From the NCBI GenBank assembly GCA_017979445.1, contig CM030708.1:30289613-30353612 (forward strand): DNA of 64,000 bases, read 5' to 3'. The stretch comes from Akebia trifoliata (lineage: Eukaryota; Streptophyta; Magnoliopsida; Ranunculales; Lardizabalaceae). The notes under the pieces were generated by a model, which had not been told where the DNA came from, made no database searches, and saw only the letters and a list, made by a program, of their open reading frames with translations. Positions 45,180 to 54,249 of the stretch are shown here, piece after piece (positions within the stretch are counted from its first letter, which is position 1; each line of letters starts with the position of its first letter). Both the position numbers and the translations under genes were made by a program.

Positions 45180-45182
<3 letters not shown>
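44221..45182. other. intergenic DNA, nothing recognised
   Basis: This is the 3' flank of the ATL gene. A 40-bp tract near 44281 and 44386 is repeated (AGAGAATATGAAGTAGCTATGA / AGAGGATATGAAGTAGTTAT). There is a short GA microsatellite near 44619. No gene or clear transposon. Confidence 0.5.
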
Positions 45183-45213
<31 letters not shown>

Positions 45214-45214
45214 T
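45183..45214. repeat. (CTTT)n microsatellite
   Basis: Eight tandem CTTT units. The minus-strand reading frame over it (45175-45366) is a by-product. Confidence 0.95.
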
Positions 45215-45288
45215 TCAATTCTTGGCTTGGTAACAAAAGAATTTTTATATAAAAAAAGCGAAAAATTATAGATATTACTATTAGAATA

Positions 45289-45579
45289 GTCCCACATCAC
45301 CTCGGTACTATTGGAATGTGCAATACATAAAAGGGGGCAACCCTCTCTTTGCAAGTCGGTTTTCAATGATGAGTTACGCCATGGACATAAACATGGGATC
45401 AGGGCGGGTGTACCTCAAGGATAGATTGGGTAAGTACCTCCAGCCCTGTGTGGAGGGAGAGAGCTGAGTGTCTCTGGTCCTAGCACTCTCACATCGTCTA
45501 GGTACCATTGGAATGTACTATGTATAAAGCGGGGGCAACCCTCTCTTTACAAGCCAATTTTCAAGGATGAGTTAGGCCT
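45289..45579 (+). mobile_element. TRIM-like miniature LTR retrotransposon
   Basis: Two ~92-bp direct repeats, 45289-45380 and 45486-45579, share TCACATC, GGTAC-ATTGGAATG, GGGGCAACCCTCTCTTT, ACAAG and GATGAGTTA-GCC. Such sequences are typical of plant TRIM LTRs. Just inside the left repeat, TGGGATCAGGGC (45394-45405) resembles the tRNA-Met primer site TGGTATCAGAGC at 10 of 12 positions. A purine-rich GTGGAGGGAGAGAG near 45450 could be the polypurine tract. No coding capacity. Confidence 0.6.
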
Positions 45580-46803
45580 ATTGGGAATCAATTTAAGCAT
45601 TTCAACTTCTCAAAAATATTAAACATGATTAATATTTATTATCCTAATTCTTGGATTACCTATTTCAATATTAAATTCAGAATTGTAAAAAATTAGAAGT
45701 GTTGTATATAATAGATTTTCGTTGAGTACTTGATTTAAATCAAATCGAACTTGAAATCAACCTAACTAATGATTGTGCTAAGGATATTAATTTTCCTCCA
45801 AATGAATTTGATTTTACTTTTTTTTGTATTAATTTATCTTTTACACTTCATTACCTTAGATGAAATATGTGATTTTCACTAAATTTGAAGTTTGAACATG
45901 TAGTTCAAAGAGATTTTTATGTAATTTTCCCTATAATATATATTTGATTGGATCTAGATTGGGTTTAGGGAGAAATAAAATAATATAGTACAATGTGCAT
46001 GGAAACAAGCTTTTTTACTTAGTGAAGAAGAAGAACACAAGAAACAGTAAAGACACCAGAGTTGCAGGCAAGCATCTAGGGGCTGAGTTGGGAAGGCACA
46101 GTGTTCCAAAAATAAAAATATACTCTTAAGGTGTATGCAGCTTCTCCAAGGCATAAGTATAGAGAAATGGTATCCATATATATATATATATATATGATGG
46201 CTGATGACTCACAACTGCAGCAGAGAAATACATAAATATGAAGAAAACATGTCTCTCATCTCATGCACCTTCTTTGAGATTCCAGTACATCACCCATCTC
46301 TTTAGTTTTATGTTTTTTTCTCTTTTAGTTCCCTGAAATCAAGTCAGTTAAATTAGTTTTCCATCCACAAAGAGCACAAATCTCAATATATTGTCCTCTC
46401 TCACATGTGTGTGTGAATCAAAGTTTTGAGTTTCAATTGGATCATGGTTGGTTCAATACCGATCGAATGATAGACCCACTCAATCTAGACCCAATTAGAT
46501 TTCAATGAATTGGATCCAAGTCGACCCAACCCAACATTGTGTTGATCTCATCAACGAATCTGTTGTATTTGGTGGGGATAAAGTTAATAAACAAATAATG
46601 CATTTCATTGTTGTACATCAAAAGAAGAAGAAAATTTCATATCATCAGTTCATTATCAGATTGGATCAAGATTGATCCAACACCAATCAAATAGTTTAAT
46701 GGGTCCTGATTGGAAGACCCAGACCAAATTAATAGATACTATGAAGGGTCCACAAACCTAATCAACCTGATTTCTTATATATTATAAGAGTTGTTATGCA
46801 CAA
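45580..46803. other. intergenic DNA without recognised gene
   Basis: AT-rich DNA. A TA repeat lies at 46175-46195. From 46430 to 46760 there are repeated phrases of the kind ATTGGATC(A/C)A and GACCCA, which look like a decayed repeat. The minus-strand frame at 45954-46154 has no recognisable feature. Confidence 0.4.
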
Positions 46804-46930
46804 GGTAAACATACGCTGTCTGTGATGTGGCAAAGGCACATAACCATAGACCTTTTTCTTTGGGATACACAAGGAAAAAAGATTTACACTCTTGCCACAT
46901 CAGCCGCATACAGACCATGTATGATTTACC
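46804..46930. mobile_element. hairpin MITE (GATGTGGCAA...TTGCCACATC)
   Basis: Arms GGTAAACATACGCTGTCTGT / CATACAGACCATGTATGATT then TACC, and GATGTGGCAAAGG / CTTGCCACATC, and TTTTTCTTTGGGAT against its loop. Distant relative of 9098-9270, outside the ERF array. Confidence 0.6.
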
Positions 46931-46996
46931 GCATTTATTCATCATTAATCATATTATAAACAGTTGAAGGTTTTCATCCATAGTACGTTAAGTATT

Positions 46997-47158
46997 TGAA
47001 TAATGATTTTCTAACCCCCTTCCCCCATCACAGACCCCGTAAATCATTTACCTCGGGATACATAGAATCATAAATCTTTTTACTGTGTATCCCAAGGTAG
47101 ATGAACTACAGTTCTGTTATGAGGGCATAGGTGGGGCATATGTCATTATCATGACTCT
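46997..47158. mobile_element. hairpin MITE (TAATGATTTT...TTATCATGACTC)
   Basis: Ends GAATAATGATTTTCTAACCC and, inverted, GAGAGTCATGATAATGACAT. Arms CATTTACCTCGGGATACA / TGTATCCCAAGGTAGATG. Same family as 18901-19043. Confidence 0.65.
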
Positions 47159-48224
47159 CATGTATTTCAAGTGTTCATGTAAATTATACATTCTAATTTA
47201 AAAATATTCATCTTTACTATAGTTTATTATTTATAAAGAAGATGGATTGTAGCTTTTTAAGAAAGAAAAAAAAAGTTAATTCATATCTTTAGTAGAATAA
47301 ATTGTAATTATTTTGTTGATGCTTTTATAAATGATGTATTGTTTTTTCTGAATAAATAAGTGATTTTTTTTATATTTGTTAATGATATAAAAAAAAATTG
47401 TATGTAAAGGAGATGAAATGCCACTATCATTGAAGACTTTTTTTTTTTTTTTGGTCGAATCGATCGTGTTTTGGTGGTTTTAGATTCGATTGCCCTAATT
47501 ATAGAATAGAAGTCAGAATCAATACGACTTGGAACTGAAAAAATATGATGATCCCAATTCTTGATACCTTTGGAATCGAAACAGAACCAACCTAATGACA
47601 ACCCTAATGAGGACCCACCCTTGAACATGATTCTAACAGTGCAGCAATACATGAGGAGGGCAGGGCTGCACATTATCAAGAGTATATAAAATAGAAACAT
47701 GTTTGTTGGTCTGAGGTATGGTATTGGTGCATTACCAACACCTATTTATTACTTATAAATGCTGATGATTGTAAGCTAACAACCACAAAATATTCCAGGA
47801 ACCTTGTATTTGTAGAATCATTTTCATTATTTCTATTTCAAGAGAGCTTATATTGTCACATCAACTTTTTTTTTTATAATACACTCAATAATGAAGTTAA
47901 ATATGATGTTGTCTGGGTGCCAATAACCATTCTATCTTTTTTAATGACCACGCCCCATGTATGATTCAAATTTCTACTCGAATGCTCTTCGAAAACTAAA
48001 GGGACTGGTTATAGTGATCATGGTAGTTTGCACCTCTCTGTCTTTCTCTCTAACTGGTGCTCCCATTTGTGCCATTGATATATGGACATACTATTTTCAA
48101 GAAAAAAAAAATCGAGTTGTCAACTACATCTATCCCTACACCTTGATAGAACATACATTCTCCCATCTAACAAGAAAACTCTTAAAAGAATAAAAACCTT
48201 TAAATTCATCAGAGCTTGCAACAC
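47159..48224. other. intergenic DNA, nothing recognised
   Basis: AT-rich, with poly-T runs. The minus-strand 130-aa frame at 47308-47700 has a Lys-rich, low-complexity character and no domain. The plus frame at 47957-48193 is likewise unrecognised. Confidence 0.4.
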
Positions 48225-48760
48225 TAAAAAAACGACAGACCTAGTACAAAGATTATAACATTGCGAATTGGTTCTCCATCCCTAGAAAAAACACGTCCAT
48301 TTCTTTCATTCAATAAGCACCAACAGACAACAAAGGATGCTAGGCTCCATGGATTTCTCTTCCTACACCCAAAGCACAAAGATAGCCAACATTGAAATAC
48401 CTCAAGAATAGATTTTGATAACATTGGGAATTGGGTTCTACATCCCTTGAAAAACATGTTCGTTTATTTCTTTCTAAAAGTCCCAACAGACAACGAAAGA
48501 TGCTAGGCTCCATAGAATTCTCTTCCTAACCCAAAGCACAAAGATGGCCAATGTTGAAACACCTCAAGGATAGATTTTGCGAATGGACAACGATTTGAAT
48601 ACCAATAGGAAATGTGACCATTTAGATCTAGAGAACTCAAAATGTAGAAGAAAGTGATCGATGGACTCCATATAGCATTTCAAAGGAGGCATTTATTAAC
48701 AAGTTATGACACCTCTTAACCATAAGATTATCAATATTCATGGTCCTATTAGATAGGACT
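48225..48760 (-). mobile_element. LINE remnant (minus strand) with internal 163-bp tandem duplication
   Basis: Minus-strand translation gives MESIDHFLLHFEFS, like the ESIDHLLLHC string of LINE reverse-transcriptase zinc-binding domains. It is followed by SLASFVVCWCLLNERNGRVF, like the W-x-x-W-x-ERN-x-R-x-F string downstream. The segment 48255-48417 is repeated at 48418-48580 with about 85-90 percent identity; since 163 is not a multiple of three the copies are in different frames. No other LINE parts are recognisable. Confidence 0.6.
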
Positions 48761-49164
48761 ATAAAGCCCCATATTGCAGATTAAAGGAATACCACAGAAC
48801 TATGGGTAATGGACACCAAAAAGCTAGGGCAAGGCTCCGATGACGACGAGGATGATATGTAGAATGTAATATCCTCTTTTACTTCAAAAATTATAGAATG
48901 AAAGGTCAGAGAATAGAACATTTCTTTTGTGACATCTCAAAAGAGTTGAAGAAAGTAAGAAAGAGAAAAATGGTAGACACAAAAGATGAGCCTTAAGTGA
49001 TTAGCCCACGTGGTTGATTAGCATTTACATAGACAAAATCATTGACGTCAAGTGAATGAAGTAGACCGGTTATTGAAAAGAAAGGTTTCCAATTGTGCTG
49101 ACCAGAACATCAGGTTCTTGGCTTTGGCTAGAGATGAGTTCACTAATATGGGGCTGTGGGAAAT
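48761..49164. other. intergenic DNA, nothing recognised
   Basis: No open frame, repeat or RNA gene that I can support. It may be more of the decayed LINE. Confidence 0.35.
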
Positions 49165-49179
49165 CCATTGTGGGAACAT

Positions 49180-49269
49180 TTTTATTTATTTATTGATAAG
49201 CTGGAATTGAACCCGCGACCTCAAAGTTGCTTTGCAATGTGTCAAACCAACTGAGCTATGGGTCTAAGC
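49180..49269 (-). mobile_element. tiny tRNA-derived retroelement with perfect target duplication
   Basis: Ninety bases. On the minus strand: GGGCTTAGACC, A box CATAGCTCAGTTGGTTTG, B box GCGGGTTCAATTCCAGC, then an AATAAATAAATAAAAAT tail. It is flanked by the perfect 15-bp duplication CCATTGTGGGAACAT (49165-49179 and 49270-49284). The head resembles tRNA-Cys-like sequence, but the acceptor and anticodon arms do not pair, so it is not a working tRNA gene. Confidence 0.8.
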
Positions 49270-49284
49270 CCATTGTGGGAACAT

Positions 49285-50049
49285 CATTAGTCATTTACCC
49301 TGCTACTTTCTTCTTGAGATGTTCCAGAAGTTGGCGAGCTTCTCTAATCTCCATCCAGTGCACTAGATCCATGGCTGTCCCATATATTAATCACTCACTC
49401 CTGGAACACCATTGCAAGGGAAAAATGAGATGAGGAAAAAATGCTCATATGCATTAGATCAATGTTTTCAAAGGCATTCGAGGCCTGCACCTTGTCAAAC
49501 TGTAACTTATCAAAGCCAATTCCATTCCCACAATAGTTTTAAGGTGTAAACAATCATACCTCAAACCCACATACCACAAATATAGGACCAGCCAAGAGGC
49601 ACAAGTGGGACCTAAAACTCATCTAAAATGGGTACCAACGGTATCCACTCACCAAAGAAAACCTAGAAATACACACTAAACCCATAACAACGCTGTCAAT
49701 AGGCAATGTAAGAAATTTGTAGCTCATGAAAATTATGTATCGCCCTCACCATAGCTGAGAATTGGCATGGGAGTAGTCCATCACCTCTCTTTGTACCCCA
49801 AATGTGTCGAAAACATCAAAGACTAATTCAAAATGTAAGTATGCAATTACAGATATACAAAAGGGTCCTACAATATACAAGTTTTTCCAATAATGAATTA
49901 ACAAAGCGATAGGTAATACTTTAAGAACGTTAATATTTTAGCAATTGCATCACAGCTTCAAATCCCATTAATAATTCAAAATTTCAAAAAACCTCATACA
50001 GTGATAAAACATTTTACCTCCCCATCGAACTATAAGCTTTCAAAAGGTT
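49285..50049. other. 3' flank of the TPR gene, nothing else recognised
   Basis: No supported gene. It presumably includes the 3' UTR of the minus-strand TPR gene just before 50050. Confidence 0.4.
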
Positions 50050-51720
50050 CTAACACACCTCAATTGATTCTGCGTGATGTGGGCCAAATGAGATTTCCAT
50101 GATGTCCTTGGCAAGTGCAAACATCTGTGCAGCTGACTGAGGCCTGTCCAACTCCAAATATGCTTCCCCCAGTTTGTTGTAGACAGACACCACACTAAAA
50201 TGCTTAGACCCCAAACTCTCTTTAAACATCTCCATTGCTTTCTCCAAATAAGGAACAGCGTGCAACGCCTGACCCATCGACAGAAGCCACATACCTATTT
50301 GTTTAGAGGCAACCCCTACCAAGTGCTTTTCTTGAGGGAGCTTATCAAGTATGGCAATCAATCTTTTCAATACCGAGACTGCGGTCTCGAGCTCATTCAT
50401 TGTCCCATACAGCATAGCTACATCCATGTAAGCCTCCGCAACTTCACAAGGGCATTTAGATTCTTTTTTCTTTAGAATCCCAAATGATATCTCCAAAAGC
50501 CTCTTAGATTCAACAAATTTATTCTGATTCCACAAGGCATTCGCCATTGTAGTGAAGATCTTAGCCCGAGTCTTGCTCTCTTTATCGGTTTTCCGAATGA
50601 TACCCTTCAAAGTGTTAATTGCCTCATCATACTTCCCAAGGGAAATTTGTATGTTTGCACCATCAACTTGTTCAAGAATCAGGTCAGAACTAAGATCCCA
50701 ATTCTTTAAAAGCTTCTGCGAGAGCTCACTCTGCTCCAATGCTTTCTGGTTCTCATCCAATGCATGGTAGATACGACCAAGAAGACGCCTGTCATGAGCA
50801 ACCTCAACCGAATTCTCCCCTAATTGAACCTCATGTATTTCCAAAGCCTTCAAACAATGTTGCAAAGCTTCTTCAAGATTAGAAACCACAACATAAGATT
50901 CAGCCAATTCCCTGTAAGATTTTCCTAACTCCCTATCGTTCGGCTCCAAAATCATCTCTTTTAATTCCAAACATCTCTTATGATTAATTAAAGCATCACA
51001 TTTCTGACCCATGGCCATATTTGTGTTCCACAACGTATGATGAACCACAAGAAGAACACCTCTGATATCATCAGGAGTAAATTCTTCTGGTTCTAACTTC
51101 TCCAATAAAGATTTTGCCCTATTTAGATACCTTAAACTATCATTAAACCTCTTCAAGCTATAACATGAAGAACCCGTCAAAAGAAAAGCCATAGCTACTA
51201 AGAAAGACTCTTCACCGACTTTATCAAATATGTTCAAAGCTCTGGTAGCAAGTTCAAGTGTTTTCTCGAATTCGTTGCCTTCTCGTTGCAGTAGAAAGCC
51301 TGCTTTCAAGCAAGCCGCCCCAAGCTCTATATCGTTCTCATCGAGAATGGACTCTGCGGCTTCCAAAGCCTTGAGAATATCATTAGTTGTCGTTGCAGAC
51401 TCGAATTCATCTTCTATGTCGGATAAATTCTTGATTTTTCTTTGATTGGAGGACAAATGAGTGGATTTCCCAACAATACCATCAAGGTTTCGAGATGGGT
51501 CGTTCTGAAATTCTTGGGTTTTGCTCTTGAGGAGGAGAAATCCCTGCGATATGTTGCAGGATTGGATATGGGTATGTGAATTGGACAATGTCAATGGGTA
51601 TTCTTTAATGGGTATGTGAGTGATCTCTGAGAAGAAATCTCTGGAGAAAATTCTGTAACAATTGGGTCTGTTGTGTTGGAAAGTGAGGTGTGAGAGAAGA
51701 GAATACGAAGCTCTTCTCAT
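50050..51720 (-). CDS. kinesin-light-chain-like TPR protein
   Basis: A 556-aa intronless protein of helical tetratricopeptide repeats, a protein-binding scaffold fold. TPR-like units are visible at about 150-205 (LATRALNIF, CYSLKRFNDSLRYLNRAKSL), 268-300 (YRELAESYVVVSNLEEALQH, CLKALEI), 308-340, 352-376 (LGKYDEAINTL), 428-462 (VAEAYMDVAMLYGTMNELET), 470-502 and 512-550 (YNKLGEAYLELDRPQSAAQM), with LG-x-Y and G-x-x-H features of kinesin-light-chain-type repeats. The first ~35 residues are Arg/Ser/Phe-rich with no acid until 28 (MRRASYSLLSHLTFQHNRPN), suggestive of an organelle transit peptide, probably mitochondrial. It resembles the Arabidopsis At5g53080 type; partner and exact role are not known from sequence. 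The start is the first ATG of the frame. Confidence 0.88.
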   Translation of the reverse strand: MRRASYSLLSHLTFQHNRPNCYRIFSRDFFSEITHIPIKEYPLTLSNSHTHIQSCNISQGFLLLKSKTQEFQNDPSRNLDGIVGKSTHLSSNQRKIKNLSDIEDEFESATTTNDILKALEAAESILDENDIELGAACLKAGFLLQREGNEFEKTLELATRALNIFDKVGEESFLVAMAFLLTGSSCYSLKRFNDSLRYLNRAKSLLEKLEPEEFTPDDIRGVLLVVHHTLWNTNMAMGQKCDALINHKRCLELKEMILEPNDRELGKSYRELAESYVVVSNLEEALQHCLKALEIHEVQLGENSVEVAHDRRLLGRIYHALDENQKALEQSELSQKLLKNWDLSSDLILEQVDGANIQISLGKYDEAINTLKGIIRKTDKESKTRAKIFTTMANALWNQNKFVESKRLLEISFGILKKKESKCPCEVAEAYMDVAMLYGTMNELETAVSVLKRLIAILDKLPQEKHLVGVASKQIGMWLLSMGQALHAVPYLEKAMEMFKESLGSKHFSVVSVYNKLGEAYLELDRPQSAAQMFALAKDIMEISFGPHHAESIEVC

Positions 51721-52959
51721 TGGGGAGGGACGAAAGGTTTTGATCAGAGCTTCTGTTTTGCAGTTTTAGAATGTGTGGAATTTTTGGAATTGGAACATTG
51801 GATTGGGGTTTAAAACCCTTCAAAAACCCCAAGTCTGAGTTGTTTCCTCTCTATGTTAGAAGTGAGAGCTACTTTTAACACATCAACTTTTACTTATAAT
51901 ACAACAATGCATGTGTAAACAATTGCTAATTGAACAAGAGAATACTGGCACCAGTTTTTGAGGCATCCATACCCACTTTAAAAAAAAATGACAAATGGGT
52001 CCCATAAGTATTAGTAATTGATTGAGCCTAGTATTTCTACTAACCATTTGAAATCTAAAATCCTAAACTTCTGCTCGGACCATTGGAAAAGACGAAAAGA
52101 ACTCTTAGCTCTTTCATTTTTTGTTGATTCTAGGGTTCAAAATCTTCTAAAAATCATTATTTTGATGTATTATGGCAACGAAGTTGGTTTTTATTGAAAT
52201 CTCATTCTATTTTTAAGTTTTCTTATTGATTTATTTCATTTGATTGAACGCAAATAAAAGATTACCAAGAACTCAATATAAAAAGAAAATAACTCAATCA
52301 AATGACCACAATTACAATAAATAGAATAGTTCAAAAGTTGTAGAAAAAACTTGTATTTTTCCATGTATTTATCGATCTTCATTTTTGTGTTTTACATTTT
52401 ACAAAAAAAAATGTGTCAACAAAACGCATCTGACATGGTTTAAGCCATATCGCTTGTGTCTTGTCGACACAAAGATTTTAGGTACAAAAAAAATATGTCG
52501 ACTTAATCTTTGTCAGATGTGTACTATCGACATGGCTTAACCTATGTCGACCTCTCTGGATCCTCATAAGCAACAAAAAATATTTTTTTTTCCTTTTTTT
52601 GTAGATTTAACACACAAAAAACATTTGTCAACGTTAACTATTCAAATATTGTACAATAGAGTTTTAACCCTAATCTAAATCAATTCCTACCATTTGCCCT
52701 TATTTTTCTAAACAAGGTTCAAAGCAATTCTTGGCCAAAGATGAAGATGGTTCACTGTGAAGTTCTTTGTGGGAGAAAGAAGAATACAAGGTTTGAAGTT
52801 CAATGGTGATAACAAAATCTATTTGGTTTGTGCACATACCAACTGTGTTTTAAATTCCAGGGGTTCAACTATTACGTGGGTGTAGATGCCTCAAAAAGTG
52901 GGTGTAAGTAAAGTCGTTCTTGAAAAAAATTGGTAAACATGAGCAACTTATGACAAAAG
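51721..52959. other. 5' flank of the TPR gene and intergenic DNA
   Basis: The first ~140 bp should hold the TPR promoter and leader. An inverted pair of sequences, GGTTTAAGCCATATCG near 52438 and CGACATGGCTTAACC near 52534, frames GTCGACA-type repeats, a possible decayed hairpin. AACACATCAACTTTTACTTATAA at 51875 and TTATAAGTAAAAATTGGTGTG at 53261 face each other and could bound a ~1.4-kb element. No gene seen. Confidence 0.35.
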
Positions 52960-53190
52960 TTTGATTCTGGTACATTGTTCATTTTTATTCCCAAAACATG
53001 TTTTCCAACAAGATCATCACTTTTATAATCAGCTTCTCATTGATTAATTACCAATGAGATCACAGTAATTTTGAAGTGACTTTTATAATCAGTGTTCTCG
53101 CTAATACATTACCAGCAAGATCACTGAGTTTAGAAGTAACAAACTTGTTGGAAAACATGTTTTGGAAATTAAAAAGAACATTGAATCAAA
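52960..53190. mobile_element. hairpin MITE (CAAAACATGTTTTCCAACAA arms)
   Basis: Outer arms TTTGATTCTGGTACATTGTTC / GAACATTGAATCAAA, then CAAAACATGTTTTCCAACAA / TTGTTGGAAAACATGTTTTG. Inner sequence repeats ACTTTTATAATCAG and TTACCAATGAGATCAC / TTACCAGCAAGATCAC. No coding capacity. Confidence 0.7.
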
Positions 53191-53559
53191 ACCCAAATTT
53201 TTCTGTATTCAGCAGACAAAGTGGTAATTTACCCTTGCTAATTTCAGAATGATTGGGTGTTATAAGTAAAAATTGGTGTGACAATAGAATTTCTGATTGG
53301 ATCACCAACCTTGTTAGTGGATTATGTGGTGGACCCATATATAGATGGATTTAATATAGAACCTTTGACTTCTGTTTACAAAGTACCTAATGAAATTAAA
53401 CAACAAACCATCATAAACATATTTTTGGTAGCCTAACCTAAAAATTGGGATTAGCTGAACAAATGATTTGTCTCCATTACACTTTTAGAGATTTTTGTTT
53501 TGGCTATTTAGAGACTTTTGTTTTGGCTATTTAGAGACATGTATATTGTTATAGAGTTA

Positions 53560-53665
53560 CTATTGCCACATCAACTTTTACTCGCGACCACACCAATTCT
53601 GTGCAATTCTTTGGTGATTTACATGGAAATTGGTGTGGCATTAGTAAAAGTTGGTGTGGCAATAG
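53560..53665. mobile_element. 106-bp hairpin MITE (CTATTGCCACA ends)
   Basis: Ends CTATTGCCACATCAACTTTT and, inverted, CTATTGCCACACCAACTTTT. Inner arms CACACCAATT / AATTGGTGTGGC. Related ends occur at 51873 and 53261. Confidence 0.7.
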
Positions 53666-53689
53666 CAGCTCTCGTTTCATCACTACCTC

Positions 53690-54249
53690 GATATTCTTTT
53701 GGGTGCTCTCACCCTTTTATTAGAGCCAGCCTTCTTACAAATCTAGAGTTACACAAGCTTGATGGATGAATGCGAGACCACTTCAGATGTTTTGCCTCCA
53801 CGGTTGGAGCAGCTAAAGAACCTTCATGAATACTCCAACAATGAGAGAAGCTCTAGCGGACAAGAGTCACCCTCCTCACAGCCACTGATCTGAAGCTGGA
53901 AAGTATCGAACCAGTGATCGGTGTCAATTCTCGTCGGACAAGAATGTAGAATCAATTTTGTGTTCTTAAGGAAGAAGTTGACGCCACATCTTCGTGATAT
54001 CAACCCATTGTCTGAATTCGATTGGCTAATACACGTGTCCAGAAGCAATAATTCAACTGCAACACTTGCTCAGATTGTTATAATGAATAAGGGTACAAAT
54101 TTTACAGAAATTATTAATTTTAATGGTAAAGAGTAACAATAATTTAGTAATATTATTAGTAATCCCAAGTTGATGCAAACCTTGGGGATGACCATAAACA
54201 ACAAAAAAACAAAAAAAAATCAGACTGTGAACCTGTGTGCGGAGTTGGT
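53690..54249. other. 3' flank of the CEBPZ-like gene
   Basis: The part next to 54250 should be the 3' UTR. Between 53760 and 53990 the plus strand has a gene-like stretch (MDECETTSDVLPPRLEQLKN and, in another frame, INPLSEFDWLIHVSRSNNS) with a stop and a frame change between; it may be a decayed gene fragment. I do not recognise it. Confidence 0.35.

Noticed and set aside
47308..47700. Minus-strand frame of 130 aa
   Set aside because: AT-rich chance frame with Lys runs and no recognisable domain.
50200..51445. Plus-strand frames over the TPR gene
   Set aside because: They are antisense shadows of the 556-aa TPR reading frame.
52430..52560. GTCGACA-rich inverted sequence as a CACTA end
   Set aside because: There are inverted motifs, but no CACTA terminus or 3-bp duplication can be found.
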